NCBI RefSeq assembly: GCF_008035925.1
Contig: NZ_CP036264.1
Coordinates: forward strand, 9,265,615 to 9,329,614
DNA: 64,000 nt
Direction: 5' to 3'
Source of the DNA: Stieleria maiorica
Lineage (GTDB): Bacteria; Planctomycetota; Planctomycetia; Pirellulales; Pirellulaceae
Part shown: piece by piece, positions 8,840 to 17,603 of the stretch
Layout of the letters: each line of letters opens with the position of its first letter
Position numbering within the stretch: the stretch's first letter is position 1
Translations under genes and position numbers: made by a program
Notes under the pieces: model-generated
What the model was told of the DNA's origin: nothing
What the model saw: only the letters and a program-made list of their open reading frames with translations
Databases searched by the model: none

Positions 8840-9373
8840 TCAGTTGTTCTCGTCCTGCTTTTTCTTCTTTCCTTTTCCCTTGCCTTTCGCATCGCCGCCG
8901 CGGCTGGTCATTTTGACAAGTCGCTCGGGCAATTTGGCTTTTTGCTCTTCGGTCAGCAAAGCGACGGCGTCCTTAAGCAGGGCGGTCCGCATCGCGTTGG
9001 ACTTTTTCAGCACGGCAATTTGATCTTGGGTCAGGCCGAGCTTTTCGTGAATGGCCGCCTGGATCTCGGCCGGTTTCTTGCCGCTGTCTTTCAGCTCACG
9101 TTGAGCGGCGACTCGCTGTTTCATGATGGCCGGGGTGATGCCGGCTTCTTTGAGGGCGGCTTGTGTTTCGGCGGCTGTTTTTTTTGCCATCGTCTGGATT
9201 TTGGCTTTCTGTTCATCGGTCAGCCCGACATCGCTGAGCTGCTTGAGCACGACGGCCGCCGGGGCGTTTCGGGCCGCCTGGCCTTTCTTGCCTTTCTTTG
9301 CGGGGGCATCTTGGGCGAACGACGAGGGGGTGATCAGCAGGGCGCAGGCCACGGCGAGGATTGATTTCTTCAT
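8840..9373 (-). CDS. Exported Spy/CpxP-like helical protein
   Basis: 177 aa. A signal peptide (MKKSILAVACALLITPSSFA) is followed by a Lys-rich linker and two helical repeats of the LTxxQ type: LTDEQKAKIQTMAKK and LLTEEQKAKLPERLVK, plus LGLTQDQIAVLKKSN. LTxxQ motifs are typical of the periplasmic chaperone family Spy/CpxP and of many planctomycete secreted proteins. The C-terminus is a Lys/Gly-rich tail (GKGKGKKKKQDENN). Start ATG 9373 is chosen because it begins the signal peptide; an upstream extension to 9556 looks non-coding. Assignment to the exact family is tentative. Confidence 0.82.
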   Translation of the reverse strand: MKKSILAVACALLITPSSFAQDAPAKKGKKGQAARNAPAAVVLKQLSDVGLTDEQKAKIQTMAKKTAAETQAALKEAGITPAIMKQRVAAQRELKDSGKKPAEIQAAIHEKLGLTQDQIAVLKKSNAMRTALLKDAVALLTEEQKAKLPERLVKMTSRGGDAKGKGKGKKKKQDENN

Positions 9374-9604
9374 CGCGAATTCTTTATTGGGGGGGAACAC
9401 AACCAAGGGGAGGTAAGGCCGCTGACACCAGAGCACGCCGTCAACGGGGCGACCGACGGGGTTGCCGGTTCGCCTGAACGGATGTTGTGTGAGCGATCCG
9501 ATACTTAAACCGTGCCGTATGAAAAAGGTACTGCGAAATGCACTCTTTTTTCGCAACTGCCTCGTCCGCTCCTGCTGGCCCGAATCTGAAGGCGAGACGG
9601 ACCA

Positions 9605-10618
9605 CTAGTCGGTGATCACGATCGGGGCGCGCGTGCGGCGAGCCAGGATGATCAAGCCGATGAAGGTCAAGCTGATTCCGATGGCAAGCTGAATCGTGAT
9701 GGGTTCGTTGAACAGGATCACGCCGGCCACCCCGGCCATCGCCACCTGAGACGCATTGATCAAGTTCACGGCAACGACCGGAAGCAGTCTCAGGGCGGTG
9801 GTGATGGCAACGAAGGCGGAAAAGTTCAAGAAGCCTGCGGTGAACATCAGCGCCCACTGGGACGGACTGGTCGACGTGATCGTTGCGGTCCCCAGCGTGA
9901 CGAAACAGAACGCCCACAGCGCGATGCTGCCGGTCAACCCACTGACGAGCATCAGGTTGCGAGCCGGGATTCCGGTTTGCAGCGTCTGCCGCATCGTCAC
10001 GCCAAAGAAGGCATAGGCCAGTCCGGAGACCGCGGCCCACAGAGATCCGACGACCACGTCGATCGCCTCGGGCAGATCCGCCTCAGCGCTGGAGGTTGTG
10101 ACGGATTCGATCTCGCGAGGTTCGGATACTTCGCGATCCGGGATCGACAGCACCACGACGGCGGTGATCAAGGTCACCATGGCGACGACTTTGCGACGGC
10201 TGACAGGTTCCTTCAACAGGACGGCGCCCAAAATGGCCCCGCCGACGATCAGCACTCCCAGGGTGATCGGAACCGACGCGGCCAAACCGATCCGCTCGAG
10301 TGCCTTTTGGAAGGCGGCGTTTCCGAAGAATTGTGCCAGAAAGGATGCCAGGATGAATTGCGGAAATCGCCGCAACGCTGCTCGGGCGATCGTCGCCGTC
10401 GGACGATGCGTCGGCGATGGACGGACCGAAAGCCAGCCGACGATCGGTCCCATCACGATGACCGTCGGTGCGGCTTTGACGGCCGAGACGAGGTAGGCGT
10501 CTACGTCGACACAATTTCGCAATGCGATATTGGTCAGGGTGTACAGGACGGCCGAGGCGATGCCGCAGACGGGGCCGAGCCAAGCGATCCGACCGTGGGA
10601 AGACGAAACGGCGGACAG
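9605..10618 (-). CDS. EamA/DMT-family transporter
   Basis: A ten-helix drug/metabolite transporter made of two EamA repeats; the last helices (AIGISLTFIGLIILARRTRA) end just before the stop. The first canonical start in frame is TTG 10522, but the frame stays open upstream and encodes what looks like helix 1 (IAWLGPVCGIASAVLYTLTN). I therefore extend the gene to a possible CTG start at 10618, which has GAGG (10630-10633) upstream and lies 5 bases after the stop codon of the PP2C gene, as expected for a coupled operon. From TTG the protein would have 305 aa and lack one helix; from CTG it has 337. Substrate unknown. Confidence 0.8.
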   Translation of the reverse strand: MSAVSSSHGRIAWLGPVCGIASAVLYTLTNIALRNCVDVDAYLVSAVKAAPTVIVMGPIVGWLSVRPSPTHRPTATIARAALRRFPQFILASFLAQFFGNAAFQKALERIGLAASVPITLGVLIVGGAILGAVLLKEPVSRRKVVAMVTLITAVVVLSIPDREVSEPREIESVTTSSAEADLPEAIDVVVGSLWAAVSGLAYAFFGVTMRQTLQTGIPARNLMLVSGLTGSIALWAFCFVTLGTATITSTSPSQWALMFTAGFLNFSAFVAITTALRLLPVVAVNLINASQVAMAGVAGVILFNEPITIQLAIGISLTFIGLIILARRTRAPIVITD

Positions 10619-10622
10619 CGGA

Positions 10623-11564
10623 TCAAACCTCGGGATCGTCTTGGACGTCGGGGAAGGTTTCTTTGCACGCCGGATCGCTTTCGATCATGGACCCGTTGGC
10701 GGCCAAGTGTCTTCGGGGCGTCGGGTGAGAAACGATCACGGTGATGTTGTCTTCGCCGCCGCGTTGGTTGGCAAGGTCGACCAGTTGTTGGCACACCACC
10801 GATGCGTCGGGTTCGTGGGCCAGCATGACCGGCAGGTGATCGGCGTCCAGGTAGCGGTACAGTCCATCGCTGCACAGCACGACGGAATCGTTTTCCTGGA
10901 GATCGACGCGATGCACTTCCGCGAGCAGACTTCGCTGGTTGTTTCCGCCGACGACGTTCCACAGGATATTGCTCCAGCGGCTGCCGGCTTCGTCTTCGGG
11001 TTTCATCCCGCCCGCTTCGACCATCTGTCGGGCCAGGGTGTGGTCGGTCGTGATTTGCCGCGCCGCGCCGTCGCGGATCAGGTAGCATCGGCTGTCGCCG
11101 GCATGGACGACGTACATGGTCGGCCAGTGGATGTAGGCCATCGTCAGCGTGGTTCCCATCCCGGCCGCCTCATGGTCTTCGCGCGACTCGGCCAGCAGTC
11201 GGCTGTGAGCGTCCCGCAACAGATTTCGCAGTCCGTTGATGAACTCTTCTTCCGATCCGGTGTCGGACTGGAAGAACCAGTGGACACTGTTAAGCAGTCG
11301 GCCGATCAGGTGTTGCAGCACGATGCTGCTGGCTTTTTCGCCGGCCGCGTGACCGCCCATCCCGTCGGCGACCAACAGGACTTGGCCTTGAATGCCGCCG
11401 AAGAAACGCCCGGTGCTGATCTCCGCCAAACTGGACGCGGAAACGAGCATCGATTTGCTCAATTCCGCGATCAGGAACTGGTCCTGGTTCACCGCGCGTT
11501 TGATTCCGACATCGGTCAATCCGAAGGTTTCCGATCGGGTGAATTCGAATTCAGAATCGCGCAT
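10623..11564 (-). CDS. PP2C-type (PPM) Ser/Thr protein phosphatase
   Basis: 313 aa single-domain cytosolic phosphatase with the full motif set: NQDQFLIA, LLVADGMGGHAAGEKAS (metal-binding Asp), GMGTTLTMAYI, HAGDSRCYLIRDG, TTDHTLARQMV, SVVLCSDGLYRYLD and GGEDNITVIV. It should remove phosphate from proteins phosphorylated by Hanks-type kinases, which planctomycetes have in number; no kinase gene is adjacent. Start ATG 11564 is preferred over TTG 11606. The downstream transporter gene begins within a few bases of its stop, suggesting co-transcription. Confidence 0.93.
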   Translation of the reverse strand: MRDSEFEFTRSETFGLTDVGIKRAVNQDQFLIAELSKSMLVSASSLAEISTGRFFGGIQGQVLLVADGMGGHAAGEKASSIVLQHLIGRLLNSVHWFFQSDTGSEEEFINGLRNLLRDAHSRLLAESREDHEAAGMGTTLTMAYIHWPTMYVVHAGDSRCYLIRDGAARQITTDHTLARQMVEAGGMKPEDEAGSRWSNILWNVVGGNNQRSLLAEVHRVDLQENDSVVLCSDGLYRYLDADHLPVMLAHEPDASVVCQQLVDLANQRGGEDNITVIVSHPTPRRHLAANGSMIESDPACKETFPDVQDDPEV

Positions 11565-11683
11565 CTCCAGGACCTTCGCCGAGGACGAATAATGGTGGCA
11601 GTCCAAATTGTAGCGAGGGATGTACCGTCGGTAAGCGTCTCGGGGGCCAAGATTCTGTTTTGCGATCCGCGGCGAGATTCCGC

Positions 11684-12430
11684 TCAGGTCGACTCGGCGA
11701 TCTCCGCCTCGATGAAGGATTTGGCATAGCTCTGGTAGGCCGATTCGAATTCTTTTGCCATCGCGTCGGGGAACACGTGGAATCGATCTTCGCGGAGGGC
11801 CGCAAAGATCCCTTCGGCGACCACCGCAGGCGAATCCGCGGACTCTTCCAAGCCCGCGGTGTGGGCCATGTCGGTCTTGATCGGCCCCGGGTGAACGCTG
11901 ACGACCGCCGTGTGTTGGCCGGCCAGCCGTTCGCGCAGCGCCTGGGTCAACGAATAACTGGCCGCTTTGGAGGCGGAGTACGAGGCGAAGTCCACAAACG
12001 ACTTGATCGAAACGACCGAATTGAGTTGGACCAGCGCGCCGCCTCCGTTGGCTTTCAATACCGGTGCGAATGCCTGGGCGACATGCAGCAATCCCAGCAC
12101 ATTGGTTCGGTGTTCCGCTTCATAATCGGCGAAGACTTCGGGGGACAGCACATCATTGGTTCTCAGGATGCCGGCGTTGTTGATGACGATGTTGACGTCG
12201 GTGGCAACCGCGGCCGCGTCGTCGATCGATGTGGGGGCTTGCAAATCGACGGCGATGGGCACGACCTGATCGCCATACTCGGCCACCAGACCGGCCACGG
12301 AATCCGGGTCCCGCACGGCTGCGTACACCTTTTTGGCCCCCTGGGCGATCGCGGTTTCCAAGATTGCCTTTCCGATGCCGCGGTTTGCACCGGTGATCAA
12401 GACGGTTTGGTTTTGAACGTCGATCGACAT
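11684..12430 (-). CDS. SDR-family NAD(P)-dependent oxidoreductase
   Basis: 248 aa classical short-chain dehydrogenase: cofactor motif TGANRGIG near residue 13, NNAG, catalytic Ser in LNSVVSI, and the active-site YSASKAAS (Tyr/Lys). Start ATG 12430 has AGGAG eight bases upstream. Substrate cannot be predicted. Transcribed in the same direction as the PP2C gene but separated by about 120 bases. Confidence 0.93.
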   Translation of the reverse strand: MSIDVQNQTVLITGANRGIGKAILETAIAQGAKKVYAAVRDPDSVAGLVAEYGDQVVPIAVDLQAPTSIDDAAAVATDVNIVINNAGILRTNDVLSPEVFADYEAEHRTNVLGLLHVAQAFAPVLKANGGGALVQLNSVVSIKSFVDFASYSASKAASYSLTQALRERLAGQHTAVVSVHPGPIKTDMAHTAGLEESADSPAVVAEGIFAALREDRFHVFPDAMAKEFESAYQSYAKSFIEAEIAEST

Positions 12431-12829
12431 GGAGATGCTCCTGTCAGTGGTGGATTGAATCGGGCGTCTGGCACAGCCTTCGGGGCGATCGCAAGCACGC
12501 GTCGTGATCGTCGGCCAGGCAGGCTGCGGTCTACAACATGGGGTACCACGCGATGCATGGCGTCTTACACCAATGCGAAGATTTTCTACCAAGCGTCGTG
12601 CCGCCGCTGCCCGACGTCGCTACCTTCGACGTCGAGTGACTTGGGGGCAGACGCTTTGGCGTCAAGTCTCGCTTTACCGTACGCCAAGGGTGGAAGACCG
12701 TCAGGTCATTCTTGATGACTCAACATGCGGCTATCAAAACAGTATCTTTGTGCGATTGATGATTGATGTGTCGCAAGCGTCAGGTATGTTTGCGTGACGC
12801 AAGGTGGTTAAGTTTGGGTTGGGCAAGAG
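12431..12829. other. Divergent intergenic region, no gene seen
   Basis: About 400 bases between the SDR gene (-) and the SET-domain gene (+). Promoters of both must lie here. It contains GTCGCTACCTTCGACGTCGA near 12617, faintly like repeat family D, but no clear copy. Confidence 0.5.
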
Positions 12830-13339
12830 ATGGAACTGTCAAAGAAACGACGGAAGAAGTTGCAGTCGGTTGTCGATCAGGATTACGGGTATCGCCGATA
12901 TGAAGATCGTGACGTGTACGTGTACGATCATGGCGGAAAGCTGGGCTGTGGTGTGTTCGCCGCGCGTCAGTTTCTCCCCGGCGAACTGGTCATCGAAATC
13001 AAGGGCCAGTTGATTCCGGCAGCCGAATATGACGGATCCACCTATGCGATGCATTTGGAGGACGATTGGTATTTGGAACCGGTCATCCCCGGTGCCTTTA
13101 TCAATCACTCCTGCAGTCCGAATTGTGATCTGGTGCAGGTCACCGCGACGACCAACGGCCTGATCGCCCGCTGCAACATTGAAGCGGGGACGGAACTCTG
13201 TTTCGATTACCAGTGGGATGCCCAATGGTGGATCCCCCGCTGTCGATGTGGCGCGCGGGATTGTCGCGGCTGGGTGGTCGGTGAGGATCAGGTCAAGAAG
13301 ATGAAGAAGATCGCGGCGCGGAACAAGAAGGCGAAGTAG
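12830..13339 (+). CDS. SET-domain protein (lysine methyltransferase family)
   Basis: 169 aa, essentially a stand-alone SET domain. Visible motifs: GCGVFAARQF (residues 39-48), the SAM-pocket signature NHSCSPNC (92-99), GTELCFDYQW (120-129), and a post-SET-like cysteine cluster CRCGARDC (138-145). These are the hallmarks of active SAM-dependent protein lysine methyltransferases. The tail is Lys-rich (KKMKKIAARNKKAK). The target is unknown; bacterial SET proteins can modify host histones or the cell's own DNA-binding proteins. Its stop lies 7 bases from the convergent priA stop. Confidence 0.92.
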   Translation: MELSKKRRKKLQSVVDQDYGYRRYEDRDVYVYDHGGKLGCGVFAARQFLPGELVIEIKGQLIPAAEYDGSTYAMHLEDDWYLEPVIPGAFINHSCSPNCDLVQVTATTNGLIARCNIEAGTELCFDYQWDAQWWIPRCRCGARDCRGWVVGEDQVKKMKKIAARNKKAK

Positions 13340-13346
13340 CCGGGCC

Positions 13347-15917
13347 CTACAGCATGTCCATCGGGTCGATGTCGATCACGTACTGCACATCGTCTTTTTC
13401 GGGGATCTTGAAGGTCTTGGTCGCCATGCGAATCGTCGCGCCCAATTGCAGCGGGTCCAGTGATTGAAGCAACAGGTGGAACCGATACTTGCCGCGGAGC
13501 TTGGCGATCGGCGGCGGGGCGGGGCCGAGCAGACGGACTTCCGCGCCGAGGCGTTCGCGAGCCGATTCCAACCGCAGCAGCAGCGAGTTCGCGGTCGCCT
13601 CGGTGACGTCTTCGACGGTGCCGCGAATGATGATCCGGGCCACGCTGCCCAGCGGCGGGTAATTGAATTTTCGTCGGTTGGCGATCTCCGCGTTGGCGAA
13701 TTGCAGGTAATCGTGACGCGAGGCGGCTTGGATGGCCATGTGTTCGGGTGAAAAGGTTTGCACGATGACGCGTCCGCCGCGGTTGCCCCGGCCGGTTCGT
13801 CCGGCGACCTGGGTGACCAGTTGAAAGGTGCGTTCGCCCGCGCGGAAATCGGGAAAGTGCAGCGCCGCATCGGCATTGATCACGCCGACCAGCAGCACGT
13901 TGGGGAAATCCAGGCCTTTGGCGATCATCTGGGTTCCGAGCAACAGGTCCAGCTCGCCGCTGCGAAACGCCGAGAGGACTTTTTGGTGGCTACCCGGGCG
14001 GCGCATCGTGTCGCTGTCCATCCGTGCGACACGGGCATCGGGGAACCGAGCCTTGACTTCGACCTCCAGTTTCTGCGTGCCCAGTCCACCGTACCGGATC
14101 CCGTCAAAGCGGCACTCCGGGCACCACGGTGGCGTGGCGATGGTGTAGTCGCAGTAGTGGCAGACCGCTTTGCCGCCGTCGCGGTGATGGGTCAGTGGCA
14201 TTTCACAGTCCGGGCAGGCGACGACGTGACCGCAGGAGGGGCATTGGATGGTGGTGGCAAAGCCGCGGCGGTTGAGCAGCAGGATGACTTGCCCGTTTTC
14301 GCGCAGGGTTTCGTTGACGGCCAGGTGCAATTGACGGCTGATCGCGCCGCCCCGGGACCGTTCGTCCTTGATCCTCAGGTCGACCAGTTGGACGTCGGGC
14401 ATCGGGCGGTTGCCGACGCGGCTGGGCATGGAGATCAATTCGGCGTGGCCGGATTGGGTGGCGTGCCAGGATTCCAGCGAGGGCGTGGCGCTGCCGAGCA
14501 ACAAGGGGATTTTTAGGGATTGGGCGCGGGCGTAGGCGACCTTGCGTGCGTGGTAGCGAGGCTGGCTGTCTTGTTTGAACGACCCGTCGTGTTCTTCGTC
14601 CAGGATGATCAGTCCCAACCGTGGCAGCGGTGCGAAGACGGCGCTGCGGGGGCCGACGACGACTTGGACTTCGCCGCGTCGGATGCGTTGCCATTGGAAG
14701 TGACGTTCGGCCGGCGTCATTTGGCTGTGCAGCACCGCGACCGAGGCGAAGCGTCGTTCGAATCGTCCTCGGGTTTGCGGGGTCAGACTGATTTCGGGCA
14801 CCAGCACGATCGCGGCGCGGCCGAATTTGACGACGTGCTCGATCGCACGGATGTAGACCTCTGTTTTTCCGCTGCCGGTCACGCCGTGCAGCAGCAGCGT
14901 TTTGGCGGCCGCCGCATCGAGGGCTGCGGTGATCCGCTGCAAGGCGAGGGATTGATCGTCGGTCAGTTCATGCGCCTCGGTCTTTTCCCCGTCGCTGGTC
15001 TGCCAGCGGACGGGCATCGAGGTCGCCATTTCGCGGCGTGTGTCCTCGGACAGGAGCCCCTTCTTTCGCAGCGCGTTGATCGGCGCCGCGGTGCACTCGG
15101 CGTGCACCATGAGTTGTGAGGCCGTCATCGGTTTGCCAGCCGTGATCAACAATCGCAGCGCCCGCTGTTGCTTCTTTGGCAGCGCGTCGACGACGGATTC
15201 ATCGGCCGTCGACGGCGCGGGGGTCAGGTAGGTCCGTTCACGAGTCCCCGCACTTGCACGAACGCTGGACGGTATCAACGCGTCAAAGACCTGTCCGGCC
15301 GGTGACTGATAGTAATGACTCATCCACGTCACCAGCCGCACCAACGGCCGATCGCATAGCGGAGCATCGTCCAGGATTTCGGCGACGTCGCTGAGCGATT
15401 TGCCGCTCTGGCTGCCGATCTTGGTTTCGATGCACCAGCCGACGGTCGGGCGTTTGCGTCGGCCCAGCGGCACATGCACCCGCATGCCGGGGTGAAGCTG
15501 GTCCCGCATCTCTGCCGGGATGCGATAATCGTAGGGGCCGTAGGGCGCGTCGCGAAACACGACGCTCGCGACCGCCACGTCCTCTTCGACCGCCAATTCC
15601 CAGGGCGGGGGATCGGTTTCGAACAACTGTCCCTGGGTGGCTTCGTGCTGAGCGCCGCTCTTGTGTTGAGCGCCGCGATTCTGGGCGCCGCGATTCTGGG
15701 CGGCGTCTCCGGCATCGGCTGCGTCATCGCCGGAAGATAGAAATCCGGGTGCGGAAAGGCTGCCGGAGACTTCACCGAGGCCATCGCCAGGGGCAGCGGT
15801 ATCGTTTGGATTTCTGTCGCCAGGGCGCGTGTCGTTGGGGCGTTGGGGGGGAACGGCGGACGGCATGGGGATCGGGCCGGCGGAGGTTGCAGCGTGGGGG
15901 GCGTCGCCTGTCAGCAT
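13347..15917 (-). CDS. priA: Primosomal protein N' (PriA replication-restart helicase)
   Basis: 856 aa superfamily-2 DNA helicase that reloads replication forks. Seen in order: an N-terminal DNA-binding region (APYGPYDYRIPAEMRDQLHP), Walker A (LLHGVTGSGKTEVYIRAIEH), DEEH box (IILDEEHDGSFKQDS), a zinc-binding block with eight Cys (CPSCGHVVACPDCEMPL, CHYCDYTIATPPWCPEC), and motifs V/VI (GTQMIAKGLDFPNV, TQVAGRTGRG). The first about 100 residues are an unusual Pro/Ala/Gly-rich extension with GAQNRGAQNRGAQ repeats, not part of PriA. ATG 15917 with AGGAA upstream is preferred over GTG 15956. Confidence 0.96.
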   Translation of the reverse strand: MLTGDAPHAATSAGPIPMPSAVPPQRPNDTRPGDRNPNDTAAPGDGLGEVSGSLSAPGFLSSGDDAADAGDAAQNRGAQNRGAQHKSGAQHEATQGQLFETDPPPWELAVEEDVAVASVVFRDAPYGPYDYRIPAEMRDQLHPGMRVHVPLGRRKRPTVGWCIETKIGSQSGKSLSDVAEILDDAPLCDRPLVRLVTWMSHYYQSPAGQVFDALIPSSVRASAGTRERTYLTPAPSTADESVVDALPKKQQRALRLLITAGKPMTASQLMVHAECTAAPINALRKKGLLSEDTRREMATSMPVRWQTSDGEKTEAHELTDDQSLALQRITAALDAAAAKTLLLHGVTGSGKTEVYIRAIEHVVKFGRAAIVLVPEISLTPQTRGRFERRFASVAVLHSQMTPAERHFQWQRIRRGEVQVVVGPRSAVFAPLPRLGLIILDEEHDGSFKQDSQPRYHARKVAYARAQSLKIPLLLGSATPSLESWHATQSGHAELISMPSRVGNRPMPDVQLVDLRIKDERSRGGAISRQLHLAVNETLRENGQVILLLNRRGFATTIQCPSCGHVVACPDCEMPLTHHRDGGKAVCHYCDYTIATPPWCPECRFDGIRYGGLGTQKLEVEVKARFPDARVARMDSDTMRRPGSHQKVLSAFRSGELDLLLGTQMIAKGLDFPNVLLVGVINADAALHFPDFRAGERTFQLVTQVAGRTGRGNRGGRVIVQTFSPEHMAIQAASRHDYLQFANAEIANRRKFNYPPLGSVARIIIRGTVEDVTEATANSLLLRLESARERLGAEVRLLGPAPPPIAKLRGKYRFHLLLQSLDPLQLGATIRMATKTFKIPEKDDVQYVIDIDPMDML

Positions 15918-16099
15918 AAAGCATTCCTGGAGATTTGGGACCGTCGGATCAGTCACTTCATCGTTCCGATCGGACTGACACGGGTGGTCAAATGCGAGGC
16001 CGAAGGCGACAACATGGACTTGAGTGAGTTGTTGATCGCAGCGGTTGGCAGCAAAAAACAGCCAGCGAAATCACCAGCAAGAGTAACGGAGCCATGGAG

Positions 16100-16708
16100 A
16101 TGCGCATCGGAGTCTTTGGCGGGTCGTTTGATCCTGTTCACGTGGGACACTTGTGGATCGCCGAAACCGCGACGGAAGCCCTGGATCTGGACCGGTTGCT
16201 GTGGATCCCGACCGCGACGCAGCCGCTTAAGCCGGACGGACCAGTTGCCAGCGATGACCAACGGGTGGAGATGTTGCGGCTGGCCATCGCGGGGCGTCCC
16301 GGGCACGAGGTCGATACACGCGAGCTTCATCGTGCGGGCGTCAGCTACACCGTGGACACCATCGCGGAGTTGCAGCAGGAGCATCCCGGCGCCGAGATGT
16401 ATCTGATCATCGGCAGCGATTCGTTGGCATCGATGCGTCGCTGGCATCAGCCGGAGGCGTTGCTTTCGCGGGTATCGTTGGCGGTGGTTCAGCGCGGCGG
16501 CGAAGAGCAAATCGATTTTTCGGTGCTCAAGGGGCTCGTCAGCGAAGACCGGATCGAACGCTTTCGTGGTTGCGTGATCAACATGCCGGTGATTGAGATT
16601 TCCAGCAGCGAGATTCGGAGCAGGGCAGGGCAGGGGAGTAGCATTCGCCACCGCGTGCCCCGATCGGTCGAGGCATATATCCAGGCCAACGGGGTTTATC
16701 GTGGGTAG
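16100..16708 (+). CDS. nadD: Nicotinate-mononucleotide adenylyltransferase
   Basis: 202 aa, the usual size for NadD, which turns nicotinate mononucleotide and ATP into deamido-NAD in NAD synthesis. The nucleotidyltransferase signature GGSFDPVHVGH is at residues 7-17, IIGSDSLASMRRWHQPE contains the family's GxD..W motif, and ISSSEIRSR near the end is the ISSTxIR motif. ATG 16100 has GGAG at 8-base spacing; ATG 16094, two codons earlier, is possible but too close to the same site. Divergent from priA. Confidence 0.95.
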   Translation: MRIGVFGGSFDPVHVGHLWIAETATEALDLDRLLWIPTATQPLKPDGPVASDDQRVEMLRLAIAGRPGHEVDTRELHRAGVSYTVDTIAELQQEHPGAEMYLIIGSDSLASMRRWHQPEALLSRVSLAVVQRGGEEQIDFSVLKGLVSEDRIERFRGCVINMPVIEISSSEIRSRAGQGSSIRHRVPRSVEAYIQANGVYRG

Positions 16709-16720
16709 GTGGTCGGTGGA

Positions 16721-16848
16721 TGGGTGTACGACGTCCTTTCTAGGTCGTCGCGCAGAGCCCCACGGGCGACGGCTCGGAAGGGCCATCGTACCGCGAGAAA
16801 AGCATCGCCCTAAGCTGGACGGTCGCCTGAAGGCGAGACACCAACGTG
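16721..16848. repeat. Dispersed palindromic repeat, family B
   Basis: Starts TGGGTGTACGACGTCC, contains GGAAGGGCCATCGTAC, and ends GTCGCCTGAAGGCGAGACACCAACGT. A close copy lies at 55840..55965; shorter versions sharing the ACACCAACG end lie at 22341 and 62320. Confidence 0.85.
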
Positions 16849-16854
16849 CGCTGT

Positions 16855-17382
16855 TCAGACGCCCGGTGCCAGGGCGTCGGCCAGACGCAGGGTTTCGGTG
16901 ACCAGCAGGTCGACACGCGACTGGATGTCTTCGTCGGCAAGCTTGTCGCCTTCGAAGGATTCGCCGGTGGCGTAGACGAACCTGGGGACGATGTGGCAGC
17001 GGAAATCCAGCATCAGGCTGTTGGCCAATCCCATCGCGCTCATGTAGCTGCCCGCCCCGCCGGCGGCCAGCATCATCGCGACGACTTTCCCGGTCCATTT
17101 CTTTCCGGTCAGCTCGACAGCGTTTTTGATCGCCGCATTGACGTCAAAGTTGTACACCGGGGACGCGATGAAGATGGCATCGGCCGATTCGATCAGGTTT
17201 CCCAGGTCGATGACTTTGGGGTGTCCGTAGGCGGCGGCACCGTCACAAAACGGCAGCGGGGTCGCGGCGAGATCGAACCAGGCGACATCGCGTCGGGCGG
17301 CTTCAAGTTTCTCTCGGCACGCGCTGGCGAGAATGCGGCTGCGGCTGCCAGGGTTCAAACTGGCGCTCAAAACCAGAATCAT
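16855..17382 (-). CDS. NAD(P)H-dependent FMN reductase family protein
   Basis: 175 aa flavodoxin-like protein. The N-terminal phosphate-binding loop (LSASLNPGSRSRILA) and SPVYNFDVNAAIKNAVEL are typical of NADPH-dependent FMN/chromate reductases (SsuE/ChrR group). It should reduce free flavin or quinone-like substrates in the cytosol. Start ATG 17382 has AGGAC upstream. No monooxygenase partner lies nearby. Confidence 0.92.
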   Translation of the reverse strand: MILVLSASLNPGSRSRILASACREKLEAARRDVAWFDLAATPLPFCDGAAAYGHPKVIDLGNLIESADAIFIASPVYNFDVNAAIKNAVELTGKKWTGKVVAMMLAAGGAGSYMSAMGLANSLMLDFRCHIVPRFVYATGESFEGDKLADEDIQSRVDLLVTETLRLADALAPGV

Positions 17383-17492
17383 GATGGCGAAGTCCTGCGA
17401 GGCGGGCGATGCGGATGTCTTCGCGAATCCTAGTTCACGGGACCCTCAAACGGCAACCCGACCGGGGGCGACGCCCGATACTGCTACGTCGA

Positions 17493-17561
17493 TGCCCGGA
17501 CGCTTGCGCGAACCGGCTGATGTCAAACGGAGGTCAGCCGAATGGCGCAAGCCTTCGGGCT
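17493..17561. repeat. Dispersed palindromic repeat, family A (inside-out form)
   Basis: GCCCGGACGCTTGCGCGAAC then CGGCTGAT, a short spacer, GTCAGCCG and GGCGCAAGCCTTCGGGC. Same arms as 4608..4680 but joined in the opposite order. Confidence 0.8.
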
Positions 17562-17603
17562 CCAGCCTCGTGGAAACGACACTTCGGTCGACCGCGATCC
17601 CCG

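Noticed and set aside
10530..11729. 399-residue plus-strand frame over the PP2C gene
   Set aside because: Antisense shadow; the minus-strand phosphatase motifs are complete.
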